A DNA stretch of 64,000 nucleotides, taken from contig SUTB01000001.1 in NCBI GenBank assembly GCA_015063125.1, positions 769,352-833,351 of the forward strand. Reading direction: 5' to 3'. A model generated the notes under the pieces. That model saw only the letters and a program-made list of their open reading frames with translations. It searched no databases and was not told where the DNA came from. Both the position numbers and the translations under genes were made by a program. The first letter of the stretch is position 1. Each line of letters starts with the position of its first letter. The stretch is from Thermoplasmata archaeon. GTDB taxonomy: Archaea; Thermoplasmatota; Thermoplasmata; Methanomassiliicoccales; Methanomethylophilaceae. Shown in pieces: positions 9,885-17,234 of this stretch.

Positions 9885-10322
9885 ATGCCTGAGCATCACA
9901 TGGGCGAGGAGTACACATACAGATGCCGTTCCTGCGGACACGAGATCGCGCTCCAGATAGGGGACTACAACTGCAAGGGCTGGGGTGACAGGAAGTCATA
10001 CGGCGAGATCATGGGCTGCAAATACGGCAAGAAAGCGAAGGATGCCCTTTCCGCTCATCCGCACTGCCTGTTCCACTTCCGCACCGATGTCTTCACATGC
10101 GACTGCGGCTACACCAAGAGCTACGATTCCCTGTTGATCCATGACAATGATATCCTTGAACCGGAGGTCTACTTCTCCACACCGCACAGATGCCCCAGGT
10201 GCAAGAAGTATATGCAGGTCCTTGAGGACTTTCCGGACACTATCCGCTGCCACAGATGCGGAGACGACATGGAGAAGGACTGGCGCAGCCTTTTCAGATG
10301 GGCCCAGTCCTCTTCGGAATGA
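9885..10322 (+). CDS. Multi-zinc-ribbon protein of unknown function
   Basis: 145 residues rich in paired cysteines: CRSCG near residue 14, a single CKYG, CDCGY in the middle, CPRCKKY and CHRCGD near the end. These make up at least two zinc-ribbon units, with an aromatic-rich linker between. No membrane segment or catalytic motif is visible, so a structural or nucleic-acid/protein-binding role is likely but not shown. It is divergent from the RND gene. A TATA-like stretch (ataataatatttttaa, about 9817-9832) precedes it. ATG at 9885 is used; ATG at 9900 would delete only five residues. Stop TGA. Confidence 0.75.
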   Translation: MPEHHMGEEYTYRCRSCGHEIALQIGDYNCKGWGDRKSYGEIMGCKYGKKAKDALSAHPHCLFHFRTDVFTCDCGYTKSYDSLLIHDNDILEPEVYFSTPHRCPRCKKYMQVLEDFPDTIRCHRCGDDMEKDWRSLFRWAQSSSE

Positions 10323-10376
10323 GACCAAAGTTTTTATCTCAGTCCCCTCTACGGAGGCATACCGGGATTTCTCAAT

Positions 10377-10451
10377 GGGCAAGTAGATCAGCCCGGTTAG
10401 ATCGCTTCGTTCGCAACGAAGAGGCCGCGAGTTCGAATCTCGCCTTGTCCA
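10377..10451 (+). tRNA. tRNA-Ala (anticodon CGC)
   Basis: Complete cloverleaf: acceptor stem GGGCAAG / CTTGTCC (one G-U pair), D stem GATC / GATC, anticodon stem CTTCG / CGAAG with loop TTCGCAA giving anticodon CGC, a five-base variable loop, and T stem GCGAG / CTCGC with loop TTCGAAT. Discriminator A; the CCA end is not encoded and no intron is seen. A T-rich TATA-like element (tttttatc, about 10331-10338) lies upstream. Confidence 0.95.
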
Positions 10452-10492
10452 CTCATTCTATCAAAATTGACCCGCAAAGGTTATTCGAGTGA

Positions 10493-11476
10493 TCATGCCA
10501 GCCTGTGAGGGATCTCCTTCCCTTCGTTGTGCAGTTTCATGCTGAGAAGGCAGTTGGACACCATGTCCCTGACAGCTGTGCGGTAATAGAATGCCATGTG
10601 CTGCGTGTAGATGACATTGGGCATGTTCCTCAGGATATCGATGTAGTGTCCTTCCAGATCCTTGCCACTGCAGTCGTTGTAATACAGACCGAGCTCGTTC
10701 TCCACAACGTCCAGTGCAGCACAGGAGACCTGTCCCGAGTCCAGAGCGTCGATGAGGGCCTTGGTATCGACGAGCCCGCCTCTTGCGGTGTTGACGAACA
10801 CAACGCCCTTCTTCATTTTGGCGAAAGCCTCTGCATCCAGGATATGGTACGTCTTCTCGTTCAGCTCCATATGCATCGAGATGACGTCGCAGGTCCTTAG
10901 AAGCTCATCCATGCTGATGAACTCTGCGTACCTGTCGGCCTCTGCCTTCCTGCTGCGGTTGCAGTAATACAGCTTGCATCCGAAACCTGTCAGGTCCCTC
11001 ATGACGGCAAGGCCGATCTTTCCGGCTCCGATGATTCCGACGTTCATATCCTTGAGCTGCTCGGCCAGAAGGCAGTTGAGCCTGAAGTCGTTGCCCATGG
11101 TCTTGATCATGACCTCCTTCATCCTGCGGACGCCCATCAGGATGTCCATGACGGTGAATTCCGCCACCCCGTCGGAATCGTAAGTGATGTTGGTCACCAC
11201 CATGCCGATCTCCTTTGCATGGGCTATATCGATGTGGTCGAACCCGATGCACCTTGTGCCTATCATCTTGACCCCCAGCTCCTTGAACCTGTCCAGCATC
11301 GGCGCTGTGACCGGTGTCGTGAGGATGGAGACGTAATCGTATCCGGCTGCAAGGTCCACGATCTCAGGGACCAGCGTATCCGAGGTGCAGTCCCATTCTA
11401 TGCCGAGTTTATCAGTGAATTCGCTGAAGAACCCCTATTCATCGTATGTCCTGCAGTCGTAGACGAATACCTTCAT
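10493..11476 (-). CDS. D-2-hydroxyacid (D-lactate type) dehydrogenase with an in-frame amber codon
   Basis: Read through one TAG, the gene encodes 327 residues, the normal length for D-lactate-type dehydrogenases. The start is ATG at 11476 (MKVFVYDCRTYDE), TAG is codon 14, and the frame then continues without a break. The NAD-binding site GAGKIG, the Arg in NTARGG, Glu in ENELGLY and the QHMAFY His give the expected catalytic set. A conventional reading would start at a TTG/ATG after the TAG and lose about 39 residues, including the first conserved beta strand. The amber probably encodes pyrrolysine, as is known in this order. It is a single gene just downstream of tRNA-Ala on the opposite strand. 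The likely reaction is pyruvate to D-lactate, with substrate uncertain. Confidence 0.85.
11435..11437 (-). other. In-frame TAG (candidate pyrrolysine codon 14) in the dehydrogenase
   Basis: Minus-strand context is GAT GAA TAG GGG TTC. The peptide before it (MKVFVYDCRTYDE) and after it (GFFSEF) together form the usual N-terminal beta strand and first helix of the family, so this codon is read rather than used as a stop. Confidence 0.8.
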
Positions 11477-11547
11477 GATTGACCGGGTGGATAGTTGTGG
11501 ACTTACGATAAAAAGATTGATGTAAGTGGTCCTGTGACACAGGATGG

Positions 11548-11634
11548 ATGACCAAGGACAATCTGGATTCCATCAAGGTAGTCGAGACCCCCTACAAATC
11601 CAACCTCTTGCAGAAGATCTATCGTATCATCTGA
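11548..11634 (+). CDS. Possible 28-residue small ORF
   Basis: ATG at 11548 to TGA at 11632-11634, encoding MTKDNLDSIKVVETPYKSNL plus eight more residues. The codons look ordinary for this genome and it fills the gap between two other genes, but there is no homology I recognise and no clear ribosome-binding site. It may be a small protein, the remnant of a longer gene, or chance. Confidence 0.2.
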   Translation: MTKDNLDSIKVVETPYKSNLLQKIYRII

Positions 11635-11640
11635 GGTGGA

Positions 11641-12240
11641 TCACTGATCAGGCTTGTAACGCATCCCTTCCACAGGGACTAACGTAACCTTGCACCGACA
11701 CCCCAGGCAGAACGGAGGGAATTTGGAGTCCTTGCTTCCGAATTCGAATTCTTTCCCATCCCAGCATTTGCAGATGGAACAATCGTTCTGGAAACATGAT
11801 ATCACATATCTTGGCCTCCAATCCTCGAAGGTTCCCTGTATCTGTGCTGCCTCCCTCATCTTCTTCACGGTCCTGCTGTGCGTCAGGATGGTCTGTATGG
11901 CTTTGATCTCCAAGGGATCGGCGGTGAAGTACTTGATGAAGAAATCATTAGGACCGTACTCGCTGCGGCACAGCCTGATCGCCATGTCCTTTGCGTGACG
12001 AACCCTATCTTCGCCCAGAGCATCATAGAGATAACGGCAGTCATCGGCTTCGATTATGTCTGCCTCCGACTCCAGAAACAATGGCGCGTCTAGTGGATCG
12101 TGACGTTCGTACTCTTCCAGATAATGATTGTAATCCAATTTGCATTCCAATGGGACGTGGTCCTTTTCCGAAGTAACGGGCGCCTCTCCGGAACGAAATA
12201 TGTGGCCCCGCAGTTTGGATAGATGGGAATCCTTTCCCAT
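11641..12240 (-). CDS. Unknown protein with C-terminal Cys-rich motif
   Basis: 199 residues, mostly charged and helical, with no membrane segment. The last 50 residues carry CFQNDCSICKCWDGKEF followed by FPPFCLGCRCKVTLVPV. This spacing resembles the small metal-binding tail at the C-terminus of phage head-morphogenesis (gp7/Mu F-like) proteins, which ends in an H-x-NCRC element, but here the His is replaced and the rest of the protein does not look like a capsid protein. I do not assign a function. ATG at 12240 has GAGG seven bases upstream. Stop TGA. Confidence 0.6.
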   Translation of the reverse strand: MGKDSHLSKLRGHIFRSGEAPVTSEKDHVPLECKLDYNHYLEEYERHDPLDAPLFLESEADIIEADDCRYLYDALGEDRVRHAKDMAIRLCRSEYGPNDFFIKYFTADPLEIKAIQTILTHSRTVKKMREAAQIQGTFEDWRPRYVISCFQNDCSICKCWDGKEFEFGSKDSKFPPFCLGCRCKVTLVPVEGMRYKPDQ

Positions 12241-12529
12241 GAAATTTCCTCTGCATCGGTAGATAAGGAGTTGTCAGCAATCATTCCGATTTAGGGAAAA
12301 GTTAGGCGGAATTCTATTAAAAAATTGTACCGCGTTTTCGTTGTTTTGAAAGTGATGACTACATATTGGATGTATTGTCCAGTATAGTCTTATTGTTCAT
12401 ATTTGACGATGTGAGGATTGTGATAGAATCCTTAGAAGAAGTATAGAGACATGAGAAAAATGACCAACAACAAAAACATGCGGTTTTAACGCTCGTTTTT
12501 GTCAAGTAAATGGGTAAAGGGTTTGGAGA
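12241..12529. other. AT-rich intergenic stretch
   Basis: It holds the promoter region of the minus-strand gene starting at 12240 (TATA-like ttttttaatag on the minus strand, about 12318-12330) and, beyond that, AT-rich sequence with no ORF longer than about 20 codons with a plausible start in either strand. I see no RNA gene in it. Confidence 0.5.
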
Positions 12530-12556
12530 GGGTACGCTCACTGGTGAGCGATACCC
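12530..12556 (-). terminator. Hairpin at the 3' end of the zinc-ribbon membrane protein gene
   Basis: Stem GGGTA-CGCTCAC / GTGAGCG-(A)TACCC around a two-base loop. It overlaps the TGA stop codon at 12538-12540. A long stem without a clear T run, so it could also be a processing or stabilising structure. Confidence 0.55.
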
Positions 12557-13233
12557 GTCCAGGTGAACCAGCATGCCTTGAAGATCGGTACGCCCTCGAT
12601 GTTGTTGGCGATGAACTTCTTCATGAAGATCATGGACACGATTCCAAGAGCGATGATGTCGATCGCCAGGAGGACGAATACGATCATTCCGGGCGTGGAC
12701 AATCCCAATGCAGGGTTCGCGGTGAAGATCAAAGCTGCTGTAGCCATGAGGCTTATTCCGGAAACCACTGTCATGAGAGGCTCGATGAGAGCAACGATTC
12801 CGACCGCAAGAGTGACGAAGGTCATAGCGAAGATCGCGGTCTGGTTGTTCATTCCGACCCTGAGGATGGTCTTGTCGAAGTGCTCGAAGTCCACGGGGAT
12901 CGCGAAAAGCGCGACGATCGTGATGGCAAGAGCACATACGGACAGAATGATCGCGAAGCTGCGTCCCTTGGGGTCGTACTCTCCCTCAGCCTTGGGCTTG
13001 TCCTTCTTCCTTGCCGCAGGAGGCATGGGCATGTACGGAGGCATATTGGGATTCATGTTAGGATTCATAGGAGGCGCCTGGTACGGCCTGTTGGGATCGT
13101 AGGCGCCGATGCGCTCCACGGGCTCCTGCTGGTGTGTACCGACGGCCTCTTTGAGATTGGCACCGCAGTTGGCGCAGGTGTCACTCTCTTCAGGATTGTT
13201 ATAGCCGCATTTTCCGCAGAATGTGATGTTAAT
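12538..13233 (-). CDS. Zinc-ribbon membrane protein with a probable non-canonical start
   Basis: 231 residues. A short zinc ribbon (CGKCGYNN...TCANCG) is followed by a Pro/Met/Asn-rich linker and four transmembrane helices in the last 140 residues. The nearest ATG/GTG/TTG in frame is GTG at 13119, after the ribbon; between the upstream in-frame TAG and the ribbon there is no standard start. The sequence runs AGAGGGG-ATT-AAC-ATC, so ATT at 13233 or ATC at 13227 is the probable initiator, preceded by a Shine-Dalgarno-like GAGGGG and a TATA box at about 13269-13280. Zinc-ribbon plus helices is a common pattern in this window; function unknown. Confidence 0.7.
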   Translation of the reverse strand: MNITFCGKCGYNNPEESDTCANCGANLKEAVGTHQQEPVERIGAYDPNRPYQAPPMNPNMNPNMPPYMPMPPAARKKDKPKAEGEYDPKGRSFAIILSVCALAITIVALFAIPVDFEHFDKTILRVGMNNQTAIFAMTFVTLAVGIVALIEPLMTVVSGISLMATAALIFTANPALGLSTPGMIVFVLLAIDIIALGIVSMIFMKKFIANNIEGVPIFKACWFTWTGIAHQ

Positions 13234-13332
13234 CCCCTCTTTTACTTTACGGCAGATAATTTTCTAAAGATATATAATTCCCCCCGCAATCTTTAGATAT
13301 CTCGCAACATCCAGATATCGCCTCGAACAGGC

Positions 13333-13345
13333 TCATTATAATAAG
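13333..13345 (+). promoter_or_regulatory. TATA box for a leaderless transcript
   Basis: cattataataag is centred about 27 bases before the ATG at 13367, the spacing expected if the asparagine-synthase-like mRNA begins at or next to its start codon. Confidence 0.6.
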
Positions 13346-13366
13346 CTCGACGCATTCCGTACACTC

Positions 13367-14311
13367 ATGTGGGACGGATTGAGGGATTCTCTCGTTGAGG
13401 TAATCAAGGAAGCCTCAGAAGGCCAAAGGGTGGGCATCGCATGCTCCGGAGGATTGGATTCCGGATTGGTCTCCGCTCTCTCCAAGCAGTATGCTGAATC
13501 CGTCACGCTCTATACTTGCGGTACAGCCAACGCCTTCGACGTGTCCATGGCCAAGGACCTCTCCAAGAGGCTCAATCTGCCCTTTGTCCACGCTCAGATA
13601 TCCAAATCGACCATCGTGGACCTGATCAAGGAATTCATCACCGCCACCGGCGTTTCGGATCCGTTCACCATCTCCTACGAATTGCAGCTCTTCTGCGTCT
13701 GCAAGGAGGCTGAGGAGGAGATCATCATCACCGGCCAGGGGGCGGACGAATACTTCATGGGTTGTGCGAAATACGTAGGTCAGACCAGGGAGGAATTCGA
13801 GCTTCTGAAGGATGCTGGAGTGGAGAGGCTCATGAACGTCTCCGTCCCCTGCGAGAAGGCGATCGCGGATTACTTCGGAAAGACGCTCATCTACCCCTAT
13901 CTTGACGACCGTGTGCTCTCCGAGATATCGGAGATCGATCCGGAGACGCTCATTCCCGAGGACATGGACTCCAGGAAGCAGGTGCTGAAGGACGTGGCCA
14001 GCGACCTAGGGTACGGGTTCCTGGCGGACAGGAAGAAGAAGTCCTCTCAGTACGGCTCAGGCACCACCGATCTGGTCCGTGCGGTCGCACGCGAGAGAGG
14101 GGTTGGGTACGCCAACCTGATCTCCATCCTCTATGATGAGGTCGTCTACGGCAGTAAGCAATCCGAAAGAGGTGCTGTCGTGAACGCCAGGATCGATCCC
14201 ATCATCAAACTGAAAGCCGAGAAGATTCTGATGGAGAAAGGTCTCTCGCCCTCTGAAGCCATAGAGAAGTTCTACCTGGATGTAATCAAGGCGAACGAGA
14301 AAGAGGACTAA
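13367..14311 (+). CDS. Asparagine-synthase-like PP-loop ATPase with a RelB/DinJ-like C-terminal tail
   Basis: 314 residues. The N-terminal 250 match the synthetase half of asparagine synthases: the PP-loop SGGLDSG near residue 27, a second-substrate motif TGQGADEYFMG, and YPYLDD. The glutaminase domain of full asparagine synthetase is absent, as in several short archaeal homologues, so an ammonia-dependent or other amide/ATP-pyrophosphatase reaction is possible. The last 45 residues (VVNARIDPIIKLKAEKIL then GLSPSEAIEKF) look like the ribbon-helix-helix N-terminus of RelB/DinJ antitoxins, an unusual fusion. ATG at 13367 with a TATA box 27 bases upstream. Stop TAA. Confidence 0.8.
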   Translation: MWDGLRDSLVEVIKEASEGQRVGIACSGGLDSGLVSALSKQYAESVTLYTCGTANAFDVSMAKDLSKRLNLPFVHAQISKSTIVDLIKEFITATGVSDPFTISYELQLFCVCKEAEEEIIITGQGADEYFMGCAKYVGQTREEFELLKDAGVERLMNVSVPCEKAIADYFGKTLIYPYLDDRVLSEISEIDPETLIPEDMDSRKQVLKDVASDLGYGFLADRKKKSSQYGSGTTDLVRAVARERGVGYANLISILYDEVVYGSKQSERGAVVNARIDPIIKLKAEKILMEKGLSPSEAIEKFYLDVIKANEKED

Positions 14312-14374
14312 AACCCTTAAAAATTCTGAGAAACCGACGATAAAGGTTATCAATGAGGGGGAAATCTTACCATC

Positions 14375-14761
14375 ATGGATTTCTGCCCCAGATGCGGAAG
14401 GTACCTCAAGGATGATGAATTCCAGTGTCCCGAATGCGGGAATGTGGTTCGTCAGATCCCTCACGATGACGTTCGTCCGGACGGCTTCCAGCCAAATGGC
14501 AACGAGAACGTCACAATTACCTCCGGGAAGGACATAGTGAAAGCCATATTCGACAGATACTTCTTCATAGCGATGGCCATCGGATTCGTCGCGATGTTCG
14601 CCGTCACTTACATGTGGGGATTCCACTTCATTCTGTTCTGCATACCGCTTTTCTTCCCGATGGGAAGAATGAGCATAGGTCCGGGGCTTCTGGCGGGGAT
14701 GACCGTCGGAAGCTTGACGGCCATCCTCTGGAAGATGTATATAGTCAGCGCGACAGTGTGA
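14375..14761 (+). CDS. Small zinc-ribbon membrane protein
   Basis: 128 residues: an N-terminal zinc ribbon (CPRCGRYLK...CPECGN), a polar linker, and two or three transmembrane helices in the last 60 residues. It has the same plan as the proteins at 12538 and 60730. Its last 17 bases overlap the end of the convergent GTPase gene. A TATA-like ccttaaaaattc lies near 14315-14326. Function unknown. Confidence 0.75.
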   Translation: MDFCPRCGRYLKDDEFQCPECGNVVRQIPHDDVRPDGFQPNGNENVTITSGKDIVKAIFDRYFFIAMAIGFVAMFAVTYMWGFHFILFCIPLFFPMGRMSIGPGLLAGMTVGSLTAILWKMYIVSATV

Positions 14762-15338
14762 AGTCGTAGAGCTTGTCCATTCCCTCGCCGGTCTTCGCGG
14801 ACACCGCTTCGACAGGCTTGTCGGGGAAGTTCTCTGCGAACCACTTCCTGATGTGCTTCACCTGACCGGGCTGCGCCAGATCCACCTTGTTGATCAGGAC
14901 CAGGTCGGAGCCCGACATCTGCATCTTGTAGAACGCCTCCTTCTTCTCCAGGAGGGAATCGAACCTCTCCACGTCGGCCAGCCCTATGATTGAACAGGTC
15001 TCCTCGTCTATCATGGCCGTGTGCACGAACTGCTTCACCTTGTGAGGAAGCGCCAAACCCGTGGGCTCTATTATCAGGATGTCGGGGTCGATGTCCCTCT
15101 TGATGTTCCTCAGAGTCACCTGAAGGGTACCAACCAACGTACAGCAGATGCACCCCTCGGGCAGCTCCGTTGCGCTGTATCCCTCGGCCTTGATGGTCGC
15201 ACCGTCCACTCCGACCTCGCCCGATTCGTTGACGATGATCGCGGTCTTCATCCCCTTGTCCACATAGACCTTCGCCAGGCTGAGCAGCATGGTGGTCTTC
15301 CCGCTTCCCAGGAATCCTCCGATTATGAACACGTGCAT
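14745..15338 (-). CDS. CobW/P47K-type G3E GTPase next to the corrinoid activase
   Basis: 197 residues. P-loop GFLGSGKTT at 8-16, the CobW-type metal motif GCICC (Cys63, Cys65, Cys66), EPTG at 91-94 and NKVD at 150-153. It is shorter than typical COG0523 proteins because the C-terminal CobW domain is missing. G3E GTPases chaperone metal ions or cobalamin cofactors (CobW, HypB, UreG, MeaB). It lies nine bases after ramA on the same strand, so the two are probably co-transcribed. A role in loading or repairing the corrinoid protein, or in cobalt supply, is a reasonable inference only. Start ATG 15338, stop TGA. Confidence 0.85.
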   Translation of the reverse strand: MHVFIIGGFLGSGKTTMLLSLAKVYVDKGMKTAIIVNESGEVGVDGATIKAEGYSATELPEGCICCTLVGTLQVTLRNIKRDIDPDILIIEPTGLALPHKVKQFVHTAMIDEETCSIIGLADVERFDSLLEKKEAFYKMQMSGSDLVLINKVDLAQPGQVKHIRKWFAENFPDKPVEAVSAKTGEGMDKLYDFTLSR

Positions 15339-15347
15339 CTGATCGCC

Positions 15348-16964
15348 TCAGAAGGTGAGCTTGAGGTTGTCGTACTTGTAGACCTTCTCAGGACAGCTGA
15401 ACTGACACCTGTAGCAGGCGGTTCCGAGGCAGTTCTTGGTCTTGACGACGATCTCCTTGTCATCGGTGACGGTGAGGGCATGCTCGGGGCACTCCTTCTC
15501 GCACTTCTTGCATCCTATGCAGCCTTCCATGTGGCCGCGTAGCTCGGTACCGATGTCGTGGAGGATGAACAGTCCCCTGTCTCCCAGATCGGGGATGTCA
15601 CGCTGCACCATCCTGTGGACGGTGGGGGTTCCCTTCGGCTTGGGGAGCTCCTGGATGCCGGCGATGGCATTGTTCCTGTTGTACATCTCCATGCCCATTC
15701 CCTCGTCGCAGACGGCGAGCTCCTGAGTGTAGATCTGCTCGAAGATCGGGTCCCCGGCGAACATGACGTGGTTGGCGCGGATTCCGTTGGCGATATCCTG
15801 GAGGGTGTCCAGAAGCTCGGGGTCCCTGAGGATATCGGTGGCCATGGCCAGCGAGGTGTTTCCGTACTGATAGATGGTGTTGCATGACGGCGGAAGGAGT
15901 CCGACCTCCCTCGCCTTCACAGCATCCACATAGGTTCCGGAGGCTCCGGCCATGTACATGACGTTGAGGTCGCTGAACTTGATTCCCGCGTGCTCAAGGA
16001 GGGTAAAGTGTCCTGCCCTCATGGCACCGATGGCCTTCATGGCCTCGGAGATGTCATGGGAGTCGATGTAGATGCCATCCTGGAGATGCATCTTACCGTC
16101 GGAGGTTGTGAGCTTTCCCTTCCTCCAGATGTGGCAGTCCAAGGCTGCTGCGACGGCTGCGATGACTCCGGTTCCGGTGATACCGATGGCCTTTCCGCTC
16201 ATCGGACCCTCTTCCTTGACCGTCTCCAGCGCGAAATCGCACCTGTCTCCGTTCTCGGGGATTATGTCGTCATTGAGGACCTTACAGATGTATTGGAAAT
16301 CATACTCCAGATCGGATATCGCCCCAGGTCCTGCGAGCATACCGCATTTGATGGACTGTCCCTCCATGGCCGGTCCCGCCGCAGCGGATCCGGTGTAGAT
16401 GTCGTCGCCGATCTTCAGCGCCATCTCGGCGTTGGTTCCGTAATCAGTGACCAGACAGTTCTCCTTCTGCTCTAGGAATCCGCTCTTGTACATCATAGCT
16501 AGGGCGTCGGCTCCGATCTCGTGCCTGATCGCGGGAGGGACACATAGCTCGCATCCGTCCTTGACATTCAGTCCAACATCGACCGCTGAGAACACTCCCG
16601 CATCCCTCTTCTGTGCGACGATCCCTCTGGCCTTGTGAGCATTCTCTCCGGCGAAAGCGAGGTCATCCACAGGGATTCCTTGGAATAATGATAATTGGAT
16701 AGGGTTACCGCAGATGCTGACCCTCTCTACCTGTTTGAGATCCACACCGAGCGTAGCGATCAGCTTGTTGACCGTATCCATCAATATCTTGTGGGCCGTG
16801 TCAGTTCCTGCATTGATGCAGAAAGTGAGATGGTCCATGATGTTGGCTCCGGGCAGCGGATGACATTCCGTGACCGAAGTGGACAGGATCTTTCCGGTGG
16901 AGAGGTCTACTGCGTGGCCCCTCGTTCCGCTGGTACCGATATCCAAAGAAATTCCGTAGCTCAT
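15348..16964 (-). CDS. ramA: RamA-type corrinoid protein reductive activase
   Basis: 538 residues. An ASKHA-fold ATPase part begins with SLDIGTSGTRGHAVDL and contains TDYGTNAEMAL and GITGTGVIAA. The C-terminus has two ferredoxin-type 4Fe-4S motifs: Cys482, 485, 488, 492 (CIGCKKCEKECP) and Cys512, 517, 520, 524 (CLGTACYRCQFSCP). This is the layout of RamA, which uses ATP to return oxidised Co(II) corrinoid proteins to the active Co(I) state. It is divergent from mtaC-mtaB, so MtaC is the likely client. AAGGAG precedes the ATG at 16964 by seven bases. Stop TGA. Confidence 0.9.
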   Translation of the reverse strand: MSYGISLDIGTSGTRGHAVDLSTGKILSTSVTECHPLPGANIMDHLTFCINAGTDTAHKILMDTVNKLIATLGVDLKQVERVSICGNPIQLSLFQGIPVDDLAFAGENAHKARGIVAQKRDAGVFSAVDVGLNVKDGCELCVPPAIRHEIGADALAMMYKSGFLEQKENCLVTDYGTNAEMALKIGDDIYTGSAAAGPAMEGQSIKCGMLAGPGAISDLEYDFQYICKVLNDDIIPENGDRCDFALETVKEEGPMSGKAIGITGTGVIAAVAAALDCHIWRKGKLTTSDGKMHLQDGIYIDSHDISEAMKAIGAMRAGHFTLLEHAGIKFSDLNVMYMAGASGTYVDAVKAREVGLLPPSCNTIYQYGNTSLAMATDILRDPELLDTLQDIANGIRANHVMFAGDPIFEQIYTQELAVCDEGMGMEMYNRNNAIAGIQELPKPKGTPTVHRMVQRDIPDLGDRGLFILHDIGTELRGHMEGCIGCKKCEKECPEHALTVTDDKEIVVKTKNCLGTACYRCQFSCPEKVYKYDNLKLTF

Positions 16965-17234
16965 CTTATCTCCTTCTAGCCGTTTCCGGCCCTACTATTT
17001 TGATAATCTTCTTCATGTGATATAAAACCAGATAACATTGGATGGATAGAAATGATGAGTGCTCAATTATTTTGTTGTTTTGGTCAATAATATATAAAGA
17101 TACTATCCATATTTTATATACTTCGGCAGGATAAACCATCCATCCATCCAACTCGTTATATAGGTACTAGACACATCCAACTAACCGTAGGAAGTTGGGC
17201 AAGCAGCTTCCGAAAAATAATAGGAGGAAAAAGA
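16965..17234. promoter_or_regulatory. Divergent control region between ramA and mtaCB
   Basis: 270 bases, AT-rich. Three TATA-like elements face mtaC: tatataaag at 17091-17099, ttttatata at 17112-17120 and gttatatagg at 17155-17164; the later ones leave a leader of some 50-90 bases. CATCCAAC occurs at 17145-17152 and 17174-17181, the first inside a run of CCATC repeats. On the minus strand the related CATCCAAT occurs at 17036-17043 within CTATCCATCC, upstream of ramA. These shared repeats are candidate operators for a methanol-responsive regulator. TAGGAGG at 17221-17227 is the mtaC ribosome-binding site. Confidence 0.6.

Noticed and set aside
10493..11359. Dehydrogenase as an N-terminally truncated gene
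   Set aside because: The missing N-terminus is present in frame upstream of a TAG, starting with a proper ATG at 11476.
12359..12937. Minus-strand ORF of 192 codons overlapping the zinc-ribbon membrane protein gene
   Set aside because: It is out of frame with the zinc-ribbon gene, has Arg/His-rich shadow composition in its first half and only AT-rich intergenic sequence in its second.
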